A stretch of DNA of 64,000 nt from Rostratula benghalensis (lineage: Eukaryota > Chordata > Aves > Charadriiformes > Rostratulidae), in the NCBI GenBank assembly GCA_013399305.1, contig VXAI01000095.1:2983422-3047421 (forward strand), read 5' to 3'. Both the position numbers and the translations under genes were made by a program. This document shows, piece after piece, positions 50,721 through 61,600 of the stretch (positions are counted from its first letter, which is position 1; every line of letters starts with the position of its first letter). The notes under the pieces were generated by a model that saw nothing but the letters and a program-made list of their open reading frames with translations, had not been told where the DNA came from and made no database searches.

Positions 50721-53542
50721 GACACAGTAGGATAAATTCTGCTACAAATTGGAACATTTCTTGGTAAAGGTACCACATTTTTAAGGGTGTTTTTGTGAGT
50801 AGAAAGAGGACCTCAGTATGACTTATCTGCATGTAAGTGACTCAAGTTCTTTCCATACCCACCGATAGCTGGATTGCATTTAGCGTATTGGCCTATTGTT
50901 ATGGACAAGAGAATGTCCAACTCTCTCAAGGTTAATTGACTGCTGTTCTTTGAAATATACATGAGAAATTTTATTGACTATCTCACATCCGACCTCACCT
51001 GTCACGCAGGAGGAAAACGGTAACAGGGGAAAGGACTCCACGAGAGGATGAGAAGGACAAAGGTGAAATGCAGAGGGCTGCGCTTGATTTCGACAAAATC
51101 CCTTCTCTGCTGTTGTCCTGTGTATTTTGTAATTCAGCTTTTTGTGATTAGAAAAAGTCTGTAATTTTAAGAAAAAAATTTCTCCTAAAAGTTTATGGAA
51201 TTAACTAGTTCTTATGATGCTACAGGGTTTCAAGTTCAACTAAAACCAACAAACAAGAATATGCAGATGGCCCAGATTCATTTGCAAAATTAACATTTTT
51301 AGAGCCTAAGCCTTTCCTAAAAATGGTAATTTCTTCACATATGGAAATACTACCATCACACTTTAAAGTCTACATTGATACCGACTTTTAAATGTAGTTA
51401 TTTTATCTCACATATTACAATAGCAGGACCCGAATTACCAAATCATGCAAGGATTAAATGCCAAACCTATCATGTTGGCACGGAAGCATTTCTAACAGAG
51501 TCCCACAAGGAGAGTAAATTAGACCATCTCATCATCCCTGATGTGATACATACAACTTCCCCAGGTTTCTTATATCAAATTTCAGCTTTGCAATATCAAA
51601 CCATAATGTGCAACTATATCTGCAAAAAAGTTATCTGCAAGAATTCTGTGAGGGAAATAAAGCATGAGGTTTGAATACATGGATCCCAGAAGTACAGCAC
51701 CTCCTGGAGAGGCTCAAATCTTCAAGGGATAGAACTAAATTTAGCTTAAGTGTCATACAACTTCTTGTGTTTCCAATGTTGTGACACCAGGAGAAGAGTT
51801 GTAATTGTTAAACCTCAACGCACCGTGAAAATACTTCCACATAGAACTGGAACAAAAGTTATTTTTTTGTTTCAGATAAAAGCAAGCATCATTTTGTACA
51901 ACACGCTGTTGTGTGTCACTTCACACAACAGCAATTATTATTATGCTCAGATTGGAAAAAGGGGTTTACCTTAGATTGCTGACACAGCCCTACCCACACA
52001 GCACATCTTCCCAAAGAGTGTGTGCAAGCCAAACATACGTCTAATTTTTAGCACATTCCATGAGTTATGTCTCTACAATGACAAGCCTGCCCAAGAAACA
52101 TTTTTTGATGACAACGAGATAACCCCTTGTAATGCCTCCACCATGATAACTGGATTTTTGCTAAGCTTTCCATGACCAAATTACAGCCATAATGATGACA
52201 CACTGCACACCACTGCCAAGCAGCATAAAGTGACACCTGCTTACAACAGCTTGAAATGGAACTTGTCAATATGACCAGAAACATTACCAATAACTAATGG
52301 ACTGTTTTTTCTAAGCCTTACTCATACTGGATTGTACCTGCTCAGCTTGGCAGCCTTGCAGAACCAGAACCTAGCTTTACACCACCCAGAAACTCTGAAG
52401 CTAAAGAAGCCTTTTTAACATTGTTGATGGAATAAGAAAGCCACCAATCTATCCACATCATCTGAAGGAGTACCAGTAAAATAGAACCAATTAAATCCTT
52501 TGGACTGTATTCAACATCCATCTAGACTCCACAGTACAGAAAATCCACATGCAATCTGTGAGAAAGCCAGAGGTAGAATATTTTCATTACTCAGTTCAGT
52601 ACGAGGAGGTTAAAAATGCCAGTGTCCTATTCTCTTTAAAACTCTCTCATCTCCTACCCCCTACCTGCCAGCTGTATAGAGTATTTCCCTTGCCACTAAT
52701 TCTGATAGCATGCCCTAATTAACTCATTTTATCTTTTGGTATAAATCAGTTACAATTAAAATATAGTTTGTGAAACCTCAGTGGAGTATTGTTTCATGTT
52801 AAAAACATTTTTACTCATGAGAGAAAGTGTGATTAACTTCAATAGAAAGCTTAAAGTTCAACTTACTATGAGCAGAGGGAATCAAGCACAATTCTTCTGT
52901 CTCAAAACACTTCAAGCTTCATCCCAGTGCATGGAAATCAAATGAGTGGATGGTTCTACACTGGTCATTCAGATCATGAGGCCGGATCTAGGAAAAAATA
53001 AAAAAGTTGGTTTGTTTTGGGTTGTTTGGTTGGTTTTTAAACAAAAAAAGTTTAAAAGAGTGAGTAAAATCATGAAAGAATGTCCAACCCCTGAAAGGTC
53101 ACGATGCTTTTTAAGCATCGTACTTTCTGAAACATGGAAGTACAATATTTTAATTTCCTATGCTAGATGAAAGTGCAACTAGTCTAACAGCTATGAGATT
53201 CAGTTTCTTGGACCATAAGTTAGTAGTAGCATAAAAAAAAAGTCCATCAGAACTACTTTGTTTTAATATGACCAGGGGTCCATTGAGGGTCTCTTGTCCC
53301 CAACCCCCGTCACGACAGAAACCACTTTAAATACTCAGTAGAGGAGCCTTCCAGACACTGTAATATTTTTTATATATGTATCTATATATATATATATATG
53401 AGTGTGTGTATATATAAATTTCATATAAAAACATTCCAAACAAACACGATAGCAAGGACTGAAACAGAAAAAAGGTCTCTGCCAAAATGTGACTGTAACT
53501 GACATTTTTGGTTGGTTGGGTATTTCCCACACACACCCCTAG
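50721..53542. other. Noncoding stretch, no gene seen
   Basis: AT-rich DNA. A possible weak palindromic-relic core lies at 52828-52880 (TTAACTTCAATAGAAAGC then TTAAAGTTCAAC). A (TA)n-rich tract runs from about 53369 to 53416. No gene recognised. Confidence 0.5.
53369..53416. repeat. (TA)n/(TG)n microsatellite
   Basis: TTTTTATATATG, TATCTATATATATATATATA, then GAGTGTGTGTATATATA. Alternating pyrimidine-purine repeat with interruptions, likely length-polymorphic. Confidence 0.85.
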
Positions 53543-53945
53543 GGCTCTTGTGGTACCACATCCTCACTGTCACAGGCTACAGCCAGAAGAGAAATCCTAG
53601 CCTGAGGGACATCTGTGGTTGTATTGGGTGAAAACAGCAGGGTTTTGCTCAGCAGGGCGGAAGGGCACGGTGTGTGGGGAGGACACACACGCGGGCAGGG
53701 AGACACGGCTGAGGGCACCGGCGGGAAGGGCTGAGGGGGAGAGAGAGAAGCACTTTTCTGAAGAAGACAAAAGAGAATTTGGGGAGGGGGACGTGGTAGG
53801 GGACACAGACAGAGGTACGCCATGCCTGAGGGAGGACTTCTGAGTGGACAAGTGCCCGTGGAGGACACCACTCCCCTGAGGGACTGCAGCCCACAAACAA
53901 CCCATTCCCGTGCAGGCACATCCCTGAGGAACAACGCTATAGAAG
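53543..53945. other. GC-rich, CpG-bearing block; possible exon or unrecognised repeat
   Basis: About 400 bp of GC-rich sequence with roughly ten CpGs sits abruptly within AT-rich DNA. A pyrimidine tract ending CCCTAG precedes 53543, and AGAAG|GTAACC follows 53945, so both edges look like plus-strand splice sites. Inside, TGAGGG-type words recur (about 53603, 53710, 53732, 53827, 53877 and a variant at 53925), and four G runs at 53713-53739 fit a G-quadruplex. The minus strand is open for 131 codons and the plus strand for 74, but neither translation is recognisable and both are proline/serine- or charge-rich low-complexity. It could be a noncoding exon or part of an unrecognised avian LTR or satellite element. 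Confidence 0.35.
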
Positions 53946-56295
53946 GTAACCAGATTGCTTCAAACTATTGATTTTTAAAAGAAACGAGAACAAACATGTT
54001 TTCTAACTGCTTTTCCATCTATTTTGGACCACGAATAAATGCCACCATTACTTGCAGCCTGTGCATAATCTAAGAGACAGCACAGTTTGGTTTTACTTGT
54101 GTTGGGACAGCATTCAAGAAGACAAGAATCTGGCCTGACTGCACCAGAAAACACTTTTTATGGTTTAGAGGCTCATAGCAGGTACAAAACAACGTAAAAG
54201 CTTAATGCGGGTTTTTTTCTGAGAGCATCAAGAAAACATCCTTGCTGTTTCTGATTTATGCCAAGGTGCCATGGCTTTGTACTTTGCTGTACAGATCTAA
54301 TACTATACAACAAACAACTTCCTAAAACATCTACTACACACACACACAGACACACACACACACACTGAACTACCACTTGCCTCTATGCAGGTGTGGCAGA
54401 ACACAGCAGAGTTACTTCAAAACACTGCCCATCCTGCAATGCAAAGGACTGAAATAGTACAAATCCCATCTGCCCATTAAAATGTGTTCACAGAAACACA
54501 AAGTGCAGCTTTGTTTCAGCAGACTTTACACTAAACACAATACTGTCTCTTGGTGGCACTTCACCTCACGTTAGATTAAGTATCCACCCTTCTACAGGTG
54601 GTGTGGTTCTTTACACACAGAAAACCCATACTTTTCCAGGTAGAAATTGAAAATAAAGCATGTGCACACCATGTATACGTACACATGTACAAATACATAC
54701 ACTGCTTTCCCAGCATACACAAGATATTCTGGATCCTCCTTAATCCATGTAGTTAGGATTTCACCCAGCAGTCGTGGCACTGCTCTAACAGTCCTCTCCG
54801 ACACAACGATCAGCTGATTCTAAAATTCCTTCTCCTCATACAACTCAGGTGTTCAAAATGTAAGCTGACCTGAGGCATGGTCGGATACCTGGCACGTGAG
54901 CACCATCTGCTCAGCCCGCTCTGCCCCGAGCTCTGCTGGGTGCAGCGACGTTCACCATCCTCAAACACAGCACCTGAAACCCGGGGGGATGTGCCAGAAG
55001 TCAAAAGGTTTTATTCCCACCAGCAAAACTGCAACGCAATCAAACAGGGGCATCATTTGGCAAATGGATTTACGATGCCCACTTAGATCATAATGAATAA
55101 GATCGCTGTGTTTAGCAGTAGCTGGGAGGTTGTGATGATTACTGCTCTCAGAAGCTTGAAATATTTTTCCTTTATGTTTTTATCCTGTAAGATTCCATGG
55201 GTATTTTGCTACACGTTTGTAACAAGTGCAGCTCTAGATTAGCAAACCACGGCTTTGTTTGACCCCAGCTACCATGTAAGCTTCTAGTTTTCTCTAGTCT
55301 AAAGTACACTGAAGTATTTTTCTGCTTTCCTGCAGTTTTTAAGTAGATAATAAGTCCCAAACTTCACCAGCCTTTAGCTGAAAGAAGCTTGTCACGGTGG
55401 TTGGTAGCTAATGAAGATCCTTTTAGTTTATCTTCATCAATTGTCAAATATTTGAGTCCATGAAGTGGTGTGATGAGGTACAAAGACAGATATTTGAAGG
55501 GATTTTAACTCATTTGAGCAATTACATGCTTAACTGCCCTGCGATAATCTGTCAGTCTGAGTCTTTTCTACACAGCAGAAGTGGGGAGTATTAGAATAGC
55601 TGGATTTAGAACATAAAGGCCTGGCCTGAATGGAAGAAAGGCACCAGAGAAATTAATTGCCAGTAACAAACAGCAGGACTGCTTGCAAGTTATATATCAC
55701 ATAGTTACCTACCAGCAGTGGTAGAAGCCAGCTGTAAAATAACATACTGAATTGTGACAAAATAGTCACTGCTACGAAATCAGCAAATACCATGAATTTA
55801 AACAAATATTGGCTAATCAAGTACATTGTATTACGTAAATAGATAAAAAGATAAAACTCCTGCATAAGACAGATGTCCCGGATGCAAATTTCAATAAAAT
55901 AAACATGTTTTTAATTATAGCTCCAGCAGTTTTAAGAGCTGATCTTATAATTTATATGCTTTTGTTTATTTATGCATGTGTTGCTACCATACTCAGAACA
56001 TAACATTTGTGTAGATTCAGTAACAGAAAAACAAGTAAAATCAAAAAGGAAAAAAAAATATGACTCCTTTACATGGTATTCTTTAATTCTGAAGTATTAA
56101 TTAGGAAGATCTTAACTGGTAATGTGTATCACTTATTATAGTTAGGACTTCCTTGGGTCCTGTAAATTCTAGGGGGAGCCAAGAGAGTGCTATTACAGCC
56201 ATCTCACTTCAGTCCAGGCTCAGTACTGTTCTGGGCCACTGTTTCCAGAAGCCTGATTAACTGTGCTTTTTTATTTTCCTTTCTCTCCCTGTCAG
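53946..56295. other. Noncoding stretch, no gene seen
   Basis: Mixed DNA including a (CA)n microsatellite (listed separately) and a modestly GC-richer patch at 54880-55010. Open frames are at most 70 codons with no recognised domain. Confidence 0.5.
54335..54365. repeat. (AC)n microsatellite
   Basis: Alternating A-C repeat of about 31 bp with a single GA interruption near its middle. The repeat reads TG on the minus strand. Confidence 0.9.
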
Positions 56296-56396
56296 GTCCC
56301 TGGTGCCACCTCCTTGCTCCATCAGTTGCCTCCCCGTCCACCACTGCATGGCGCAGGGAGTGCTATCCAGGTCCAAGTCAGTGATCTCGGCTGCCA
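56296..56396 (+). other. Candidate 101-bp exon with strong splice signals
   Basis: A pyrimidine tract ending TTCTCTCCCTGTCAG (56281-56295) is a textbook splice acceptor, and CCA|GTGAGTATT with GT at 56397-56398 is a good donor. Between them lie 101 bases that are stop-free in two of three forward frames (starting V-P-G-A-T or S-L-V-P-P). The exon's GC content exceeds that of its flanks. Neither translation is recognised, so a noncoding exon or chance are equally open. The minus strand here also belongs to a 142-codon frame (56257-56685), which has no known domain. Confidence 0.3.
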
Positions 56397-58533
56397 GTGA
56401 GTATTGCCACGGCACAGTGACGTTATCACCAGGAATCCTAGTGCACAGCACCTCTTTCCTACAGTCATAGAATCCTGTCTCATTTAGTAACACTCTGGGA
56501 TTTCCTGCAGCAGGGAAGTTATCAGTCCCAATTACAGTCTTTTTTACACCAGAAATTAAGCAGTCCTTGACTTTTCTGTGTTTGTTTGGTTTGTGTCCCC
56601 TCACCTCCCCCACCTTTGGACTTACACCATGAAACCAGCATGAGGGATATGGACTTGAGGCTGCAACTAATGCAAGAAATGTCAAGACACACAGTGAAGT
56701 CTCTCATTGCCTCCCTGGCATCACCCACCATCAATGACAAAGCCTGACTCTATCTGTAGAGGGCCATTTCATCCACATTACTCATGTTGGTTATAATGTT
56801 TATTTTAGATCTGTTGTCTCCCCAAGGTGCCAGCTCTGAGGGAGCTAGTTAGCATGGTAGTGTTAGGTACAAAGCAAAAGCCCTTCACCTCGGGGACCGT
56901 GCTTCAGTTCTGACCTTAGGTCAGAAAGGAAATAAGATAGGTAATCTCAGCTCTGTCCCTAATGACCAGTATTCCACATCACAACGCTACACATGGCTGT
57001 CAGCTTCTGCTCAGGAGAGGCCCAGGACACAGCCAGCATGGAGAACTAATTACCCTCCCATCCCAGGGAACAAATGGGCAGCCCAGCTCAGCAGGCTGGG
57101 ATCACTGGCGAGGTACAGCAGCAGGCTAATAAAGTGGAGGAGTGTCACACACATGGCTGTGGCATACAGTTCATGAGGCGCTTTATTTTTCCTTCATTAA
57201 TGAGGATTTTATATTAGGCTCACTGTATGACATTAACATATTTAAAAAAAGAAAAGAAAAAAAAAAAAGGATACAGCTGATTTATTCAGTCAGCCTGGTG
57301 TTGCAAACATCACCTGCCTTTTGTTTTTACAGGCCTAATTCACATGGGCCAAATTAAGTCCAGACTTTTATGAGTGGGGCATAAAGGGCACAAAGAGCTG
57401 CTTCCCCCATCAGTGGAAGAAGGAGCCATAAATTGGCTGCTTACACTGGAGAATCCAGAGGTAGAAATTCATGCAGTGCCAGCAGCATTAGTTGGGTCAG
57501 ACAGGCCACATCTGAAATGGATAGAAAAGGACGTGTCTTCATTCCCTCCCAACAGTAAGGCAGGGGAACCAGTAAGGAAGCAAACTTTCCAAAGAGCTGA
57601 TGCTCAGCAATCTCTTCTTGCACCCCTGGAGCCTCCACCACCCTTGTGTCACTGCTCACAGTGCACAGAAGGGTCTCTCCCTCCAAGAGGCATCTGAGAC
57701 TAATTAGCTCATAACCTAATATTTATTGGGATGCAACAGCTTACTGTAATTACAGCATTCACTAACTGCCTAGACCAAGGGGTAGAAATACCTGGCACCA
57801 GAAACAGAGGTCACTGCCAGTACATGCACACACAGGTGCTCCCAACTCCATTACAACCAGAATCAACACCAGGAGAGCCAGCAGGACATTTCTTTTGCCT
57901 CACTACAGCACAGAACATACACAGAGCTTACAGCAAAACATGAAGCTGCAAGCACAAAGGAAAGGGATATCTTAAAAAGCTCATGTTCTTACAACTGCTA
58001 TAATAGCAAAAGTGTTAATGAAAAGAAAATTAGGTACTGAAGGAAGTAATTAGATGTTGGAAAAAATACACCTAATAATTACCAGAAAGTTACCTTCACT
58101 CAGAGGCACTGGAACCACACATCTACCTACACACCAGTAAAATTCAATTACCCACCACCCCTCATCAGGCACCCACGTGTGAATATTGCTTCCGCCTCTG
58201 TGGAACCCTGGGAAATGTAGTCTGCCAGGTGGCCCTTTTTTCACATGGATTACTTTGACTACATTAAATAACAAGATTTTTAAAGGATTTTAAGTATTTC
58301 TATGCGTACCTGGGATGCTGGTCTCTTTCTCAATTAAAAAGCAAAGCTGAACTTTTCCAGGAGATGGGAATTATAAACACATCTTTAAAAAAAATGCTGG
58401 GCTGAACAGGGAAGAAGATAAACCGTGTTTACCTTGACCTGCCTCAGACTCAACAGTATAAGCTTAAGATGTTTGTCTTTTTATTTAGAGCATAGCATTT
58501 CGGAGTGCCAGTGTAGCACAGGTAAATGCCACA

Positions 58534-58534
<1 letters not shown>
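56397..58534. other. Noncoding stretch, no gene seen
   Basis: Mixed-composition DNA. 57000-57130 is GC-richer, and 57170-57245 is a complex AT-rich block with TTCATTAATGAGG (TAAT sites in inverted arrangement) that could be regulatory. A 107-codon frame (57374-57697) is unrecognised. No repeat family was identified. Confidence 0.45.

Positions 58535-58605
<71 letters not shown>
58535..58605. repeat. (TATATG)n hexanucleotide microsatellite, about 11.8 units
   Basis: Eleven perfect TATATG units plus TATAT. Open frames through it read as alternating Ile-Cys on the plus strand and Ile-Tyr on the minus strand, which is an artefact of the repeat. The perfect units indicate recent expansion or active slippage. 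Confidence 0.95.
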
Positions 58606-61600
58606 TCGTAGATACATATGTATAAGTGTCACATAGCTGCCCTTGCTCTCAGAAACAATTTTAGGAGTAAAGGAGGGAGACATTAAAACAAGCACCTATC
58701 CAATGTGAATATATTAATGTATGGTACATTCACCTCCTTCCAATGGGTTACCATATGTGTTGAGGTGGATGTCCTCCTCCCCTGTATGGACCATGAACAT
58801 ATTTGTTAAGAACCCAGGCTGAGAGATAGCTCTCTATACTCTCCATGGGAAAGGGTGCATTGGCTCAAAATATGGCTTCACAATGGCGTTTTCCCTTGTG
58901 TTGCTGTGACAGGGAGGAAGGCAGTGCAAGAAACAAACCACTTCATGATAAGAGTAGGCTACCAAAATTGTCTGTAGATTTCACATCTATCATATCGTAG
59001 CAGCAGCAGCATGAGGAAAACACCTGTATGCTTCAGTGGTAATCAAGGAAAACTGATCACAGTGCTCCTATCCTTTCTGAAGAAAGAAGACAATCCACTT
59101 GCAACTTGTGCAGACTTTCACATAAAAATGTCAAATCAACTAGGGATTAGATCTAAAATCAGGCTGGAGTCTGTTTCCCTGGAGAGCAATCAGCAGCAGC
59201 CTTCTTATAGCTTGAGGACAGACAGACTACTAGACCAAAGAAAACAGGCAATGCGCCCTCATCAGGATTTTTGTGTTTTGGTAAGAGCGTGTGCCTCCAC
59301 CAAAAATATTAATTTAGTTCTTAGGCCTTGAATTAGGCTTAAACATTAATTTTACTTGCTGCAGTGTCATTAAGTCACAAATAAATGCAGCAAGTTCCAA
59401 AACTGAATCACTCCTTGTTGAACCCAGTCCTGGCAGATGCTCGTGTTTTTCTGGAAGAGAAACAAAACTGGCAGAATGAGGCACAGGCTGGACTTTGTGT
59501 CTCTACACCCAGTAGCAGAACTGAACTGGCATATTTAGAAATAAACAGTAATGAGACAAACATCCAACACAAGGATGCCCTGGTTTGTAGTATCCCTCTC
59601 TGGACTGTAACACGGAGCAGTGGTCCTTATACAGGACAAATCTTAATTCCATGGGTTTCTGCATCGTGGTCATAATTCGATAGGGAAATGGGATACTGGA
59701 CAGTATGGCAATAAACATAATGTTCATTTAGATAACCCTAAATCAGCTTGGCAAACACGGGTAGTGAATGGATTTTTGCCATGGAATTCAGTAAGGATTT
59801 CACACCCTTACCTCTTACCTTGCTAGTCCTATAAGCTAAATTTACTGACATGCTGCAGAAAATGGGACTGAAGTAGCAGGTGTACGTTTATCTCTTCAAT
59901 TCATCTAGTGAGTCCTGGTATAACAGAGATTTTATATTACAGCCAAGCTTTTCTGACAGAGGCTAAACAATCTTCCAGTAACAGTAAAAATTATTATCAC
60001 TTTCATTATTATAGCACATGGGAGCCTTAGCTGATGACTAGAACCTATCACAGACAAATACGAAAGACAGGAAGAAAGGAATTTTCAGAGTGCAGCATCT
60101 CCTGTTTCAAAAGGGAGAAAGATACCCTTCTAAAAGCTAAATCTTCAAGAAACGTGAGAGACAGAAGTTTTGCCTGAGATCTGTTTCGTATTCTTATTAG
60201 AGTCATTCCCCGGGGGCAAGTAATTTTGAGTGCAATACAAAGTTGATAATATGCAGAGTATAATTATAATGAGGATTGATTAAGTTAGTAGCCAAAGTAC
60301 AGTAGGTTTTATATCTGAGAGAGCATCATAAAAGAAAACCACTTTAAAAGTTTTGGAAAAAACCATACACGGGGATTGACAACTAGCTCCCTAGTGAAAT
60401 ACCATCAAAGCTGATATATATTGTATGCAAAACAACGCACAAACAGAGAAATTATTTAATTCTTTTAAGGTTTCCTTGTCAAAAACTTAAAATCTGCATA
60501 CATTAGATGCTGCAAAAGAGAATAAAGTATTGACAGCTGTAGCTATTCCACGCAATTAAGCTCACTGTGCCCCCTTTTTCAGTGGCTGTTGAACAACTAT
60601 GTTTGCCTTTGGAATTTTCTTCTCAGTTTCACAGGAACATTTGGCAACAGAAACAATTTTTGAAGAAATCATTTCAGGAACTGATTCATCCCTGATTCTA
60701 GGGGAATTACAAGAGCTAGTCAGTATAGGGACTCATTAAGCCAGTCCACTGTTTTAAAGTGTTTCCTCCTTTTGTTTTCTGTTTTCTATTTCACATTTAC
60801 CTGCAGTCCTGCTCTGGGTCTGACATTTGAATGCGTTTTAAAATTATAACAGTGAATCAAGCTGGCTGAAGTCTAATCAAATCTGGACATTTCACATGCC
60901 TGAGTCCTGCTTCTCTGAGAGGCAGAACTCATGGATACAACTTAGAAATTACCATTTCCAGGTCATGCTTAAACTGCCAAAGAATCAAAAGGTTATCTGT
61001 ATCCAGTGTTGCAAAGTGGAATAACCACGAAGACTTTTTGAGCCCGATTCTCTGACGGCTTGAAATACTGGCCCCAAAACTGCAGCAAACTTTTTAAGTG
61101 CCTGCCTTTGTAGGGAGTCATTAAGTAATCATCAGTAAGTGCAATTGTGGATGCCAAAGTTAATGGAATGATTCAAATGCTGAATTTAAAGCATCTGCTT
61201 CAATAGACCAGTGTTATCAGGGCAGCATGCTCCATGACCAATATCATTCTAGTCTAAAGTATGAAATATATTTGTTTTCTTTCCACTTCAACTGTATAGC
61301 AGGTACGGTACATGACTGTGAAAACACAGCACGTTTTAGGAATGTAGGACCTTCTAGTTTGGCAAAGTCTAGTTACTGCAGGCAACTTTGTCATAAGAAA
61401 CAATTTAAAAATAGTTCACATCCCATCTTAAGATGACCATTTTACCCCTACTGCTTCATTACTCCACCACAGCAGTTGCTCTTCTGATGTTCAGCCTCAG
61501 TAAATTTGTAGCTTACCATACCCACTGTTCATTCTGATCTAATACTATCCTAGTTTTGAAGACCTTGATTAGCGTCTATTTTTTTTAAGAAATAAGCAAG

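Noticed and set aside
53539..53934. A 131-codon minus-strand frame, proline- and serine-rich
   Set aside because: Its composition follows directly from the GC-rich block, overlapping frames are also open on both strands, and no motif is recognised.
56257..56685. A 142-codon minus-strand frame, the longest in the window, with two N-glycosylation-like triplets
   Set aside because: No recognisable domain, no convincing start context, and it overlaps a stop-free plus-strand interval with better splice signals. A frame of this length is expected by chance in a GC-richer patch.
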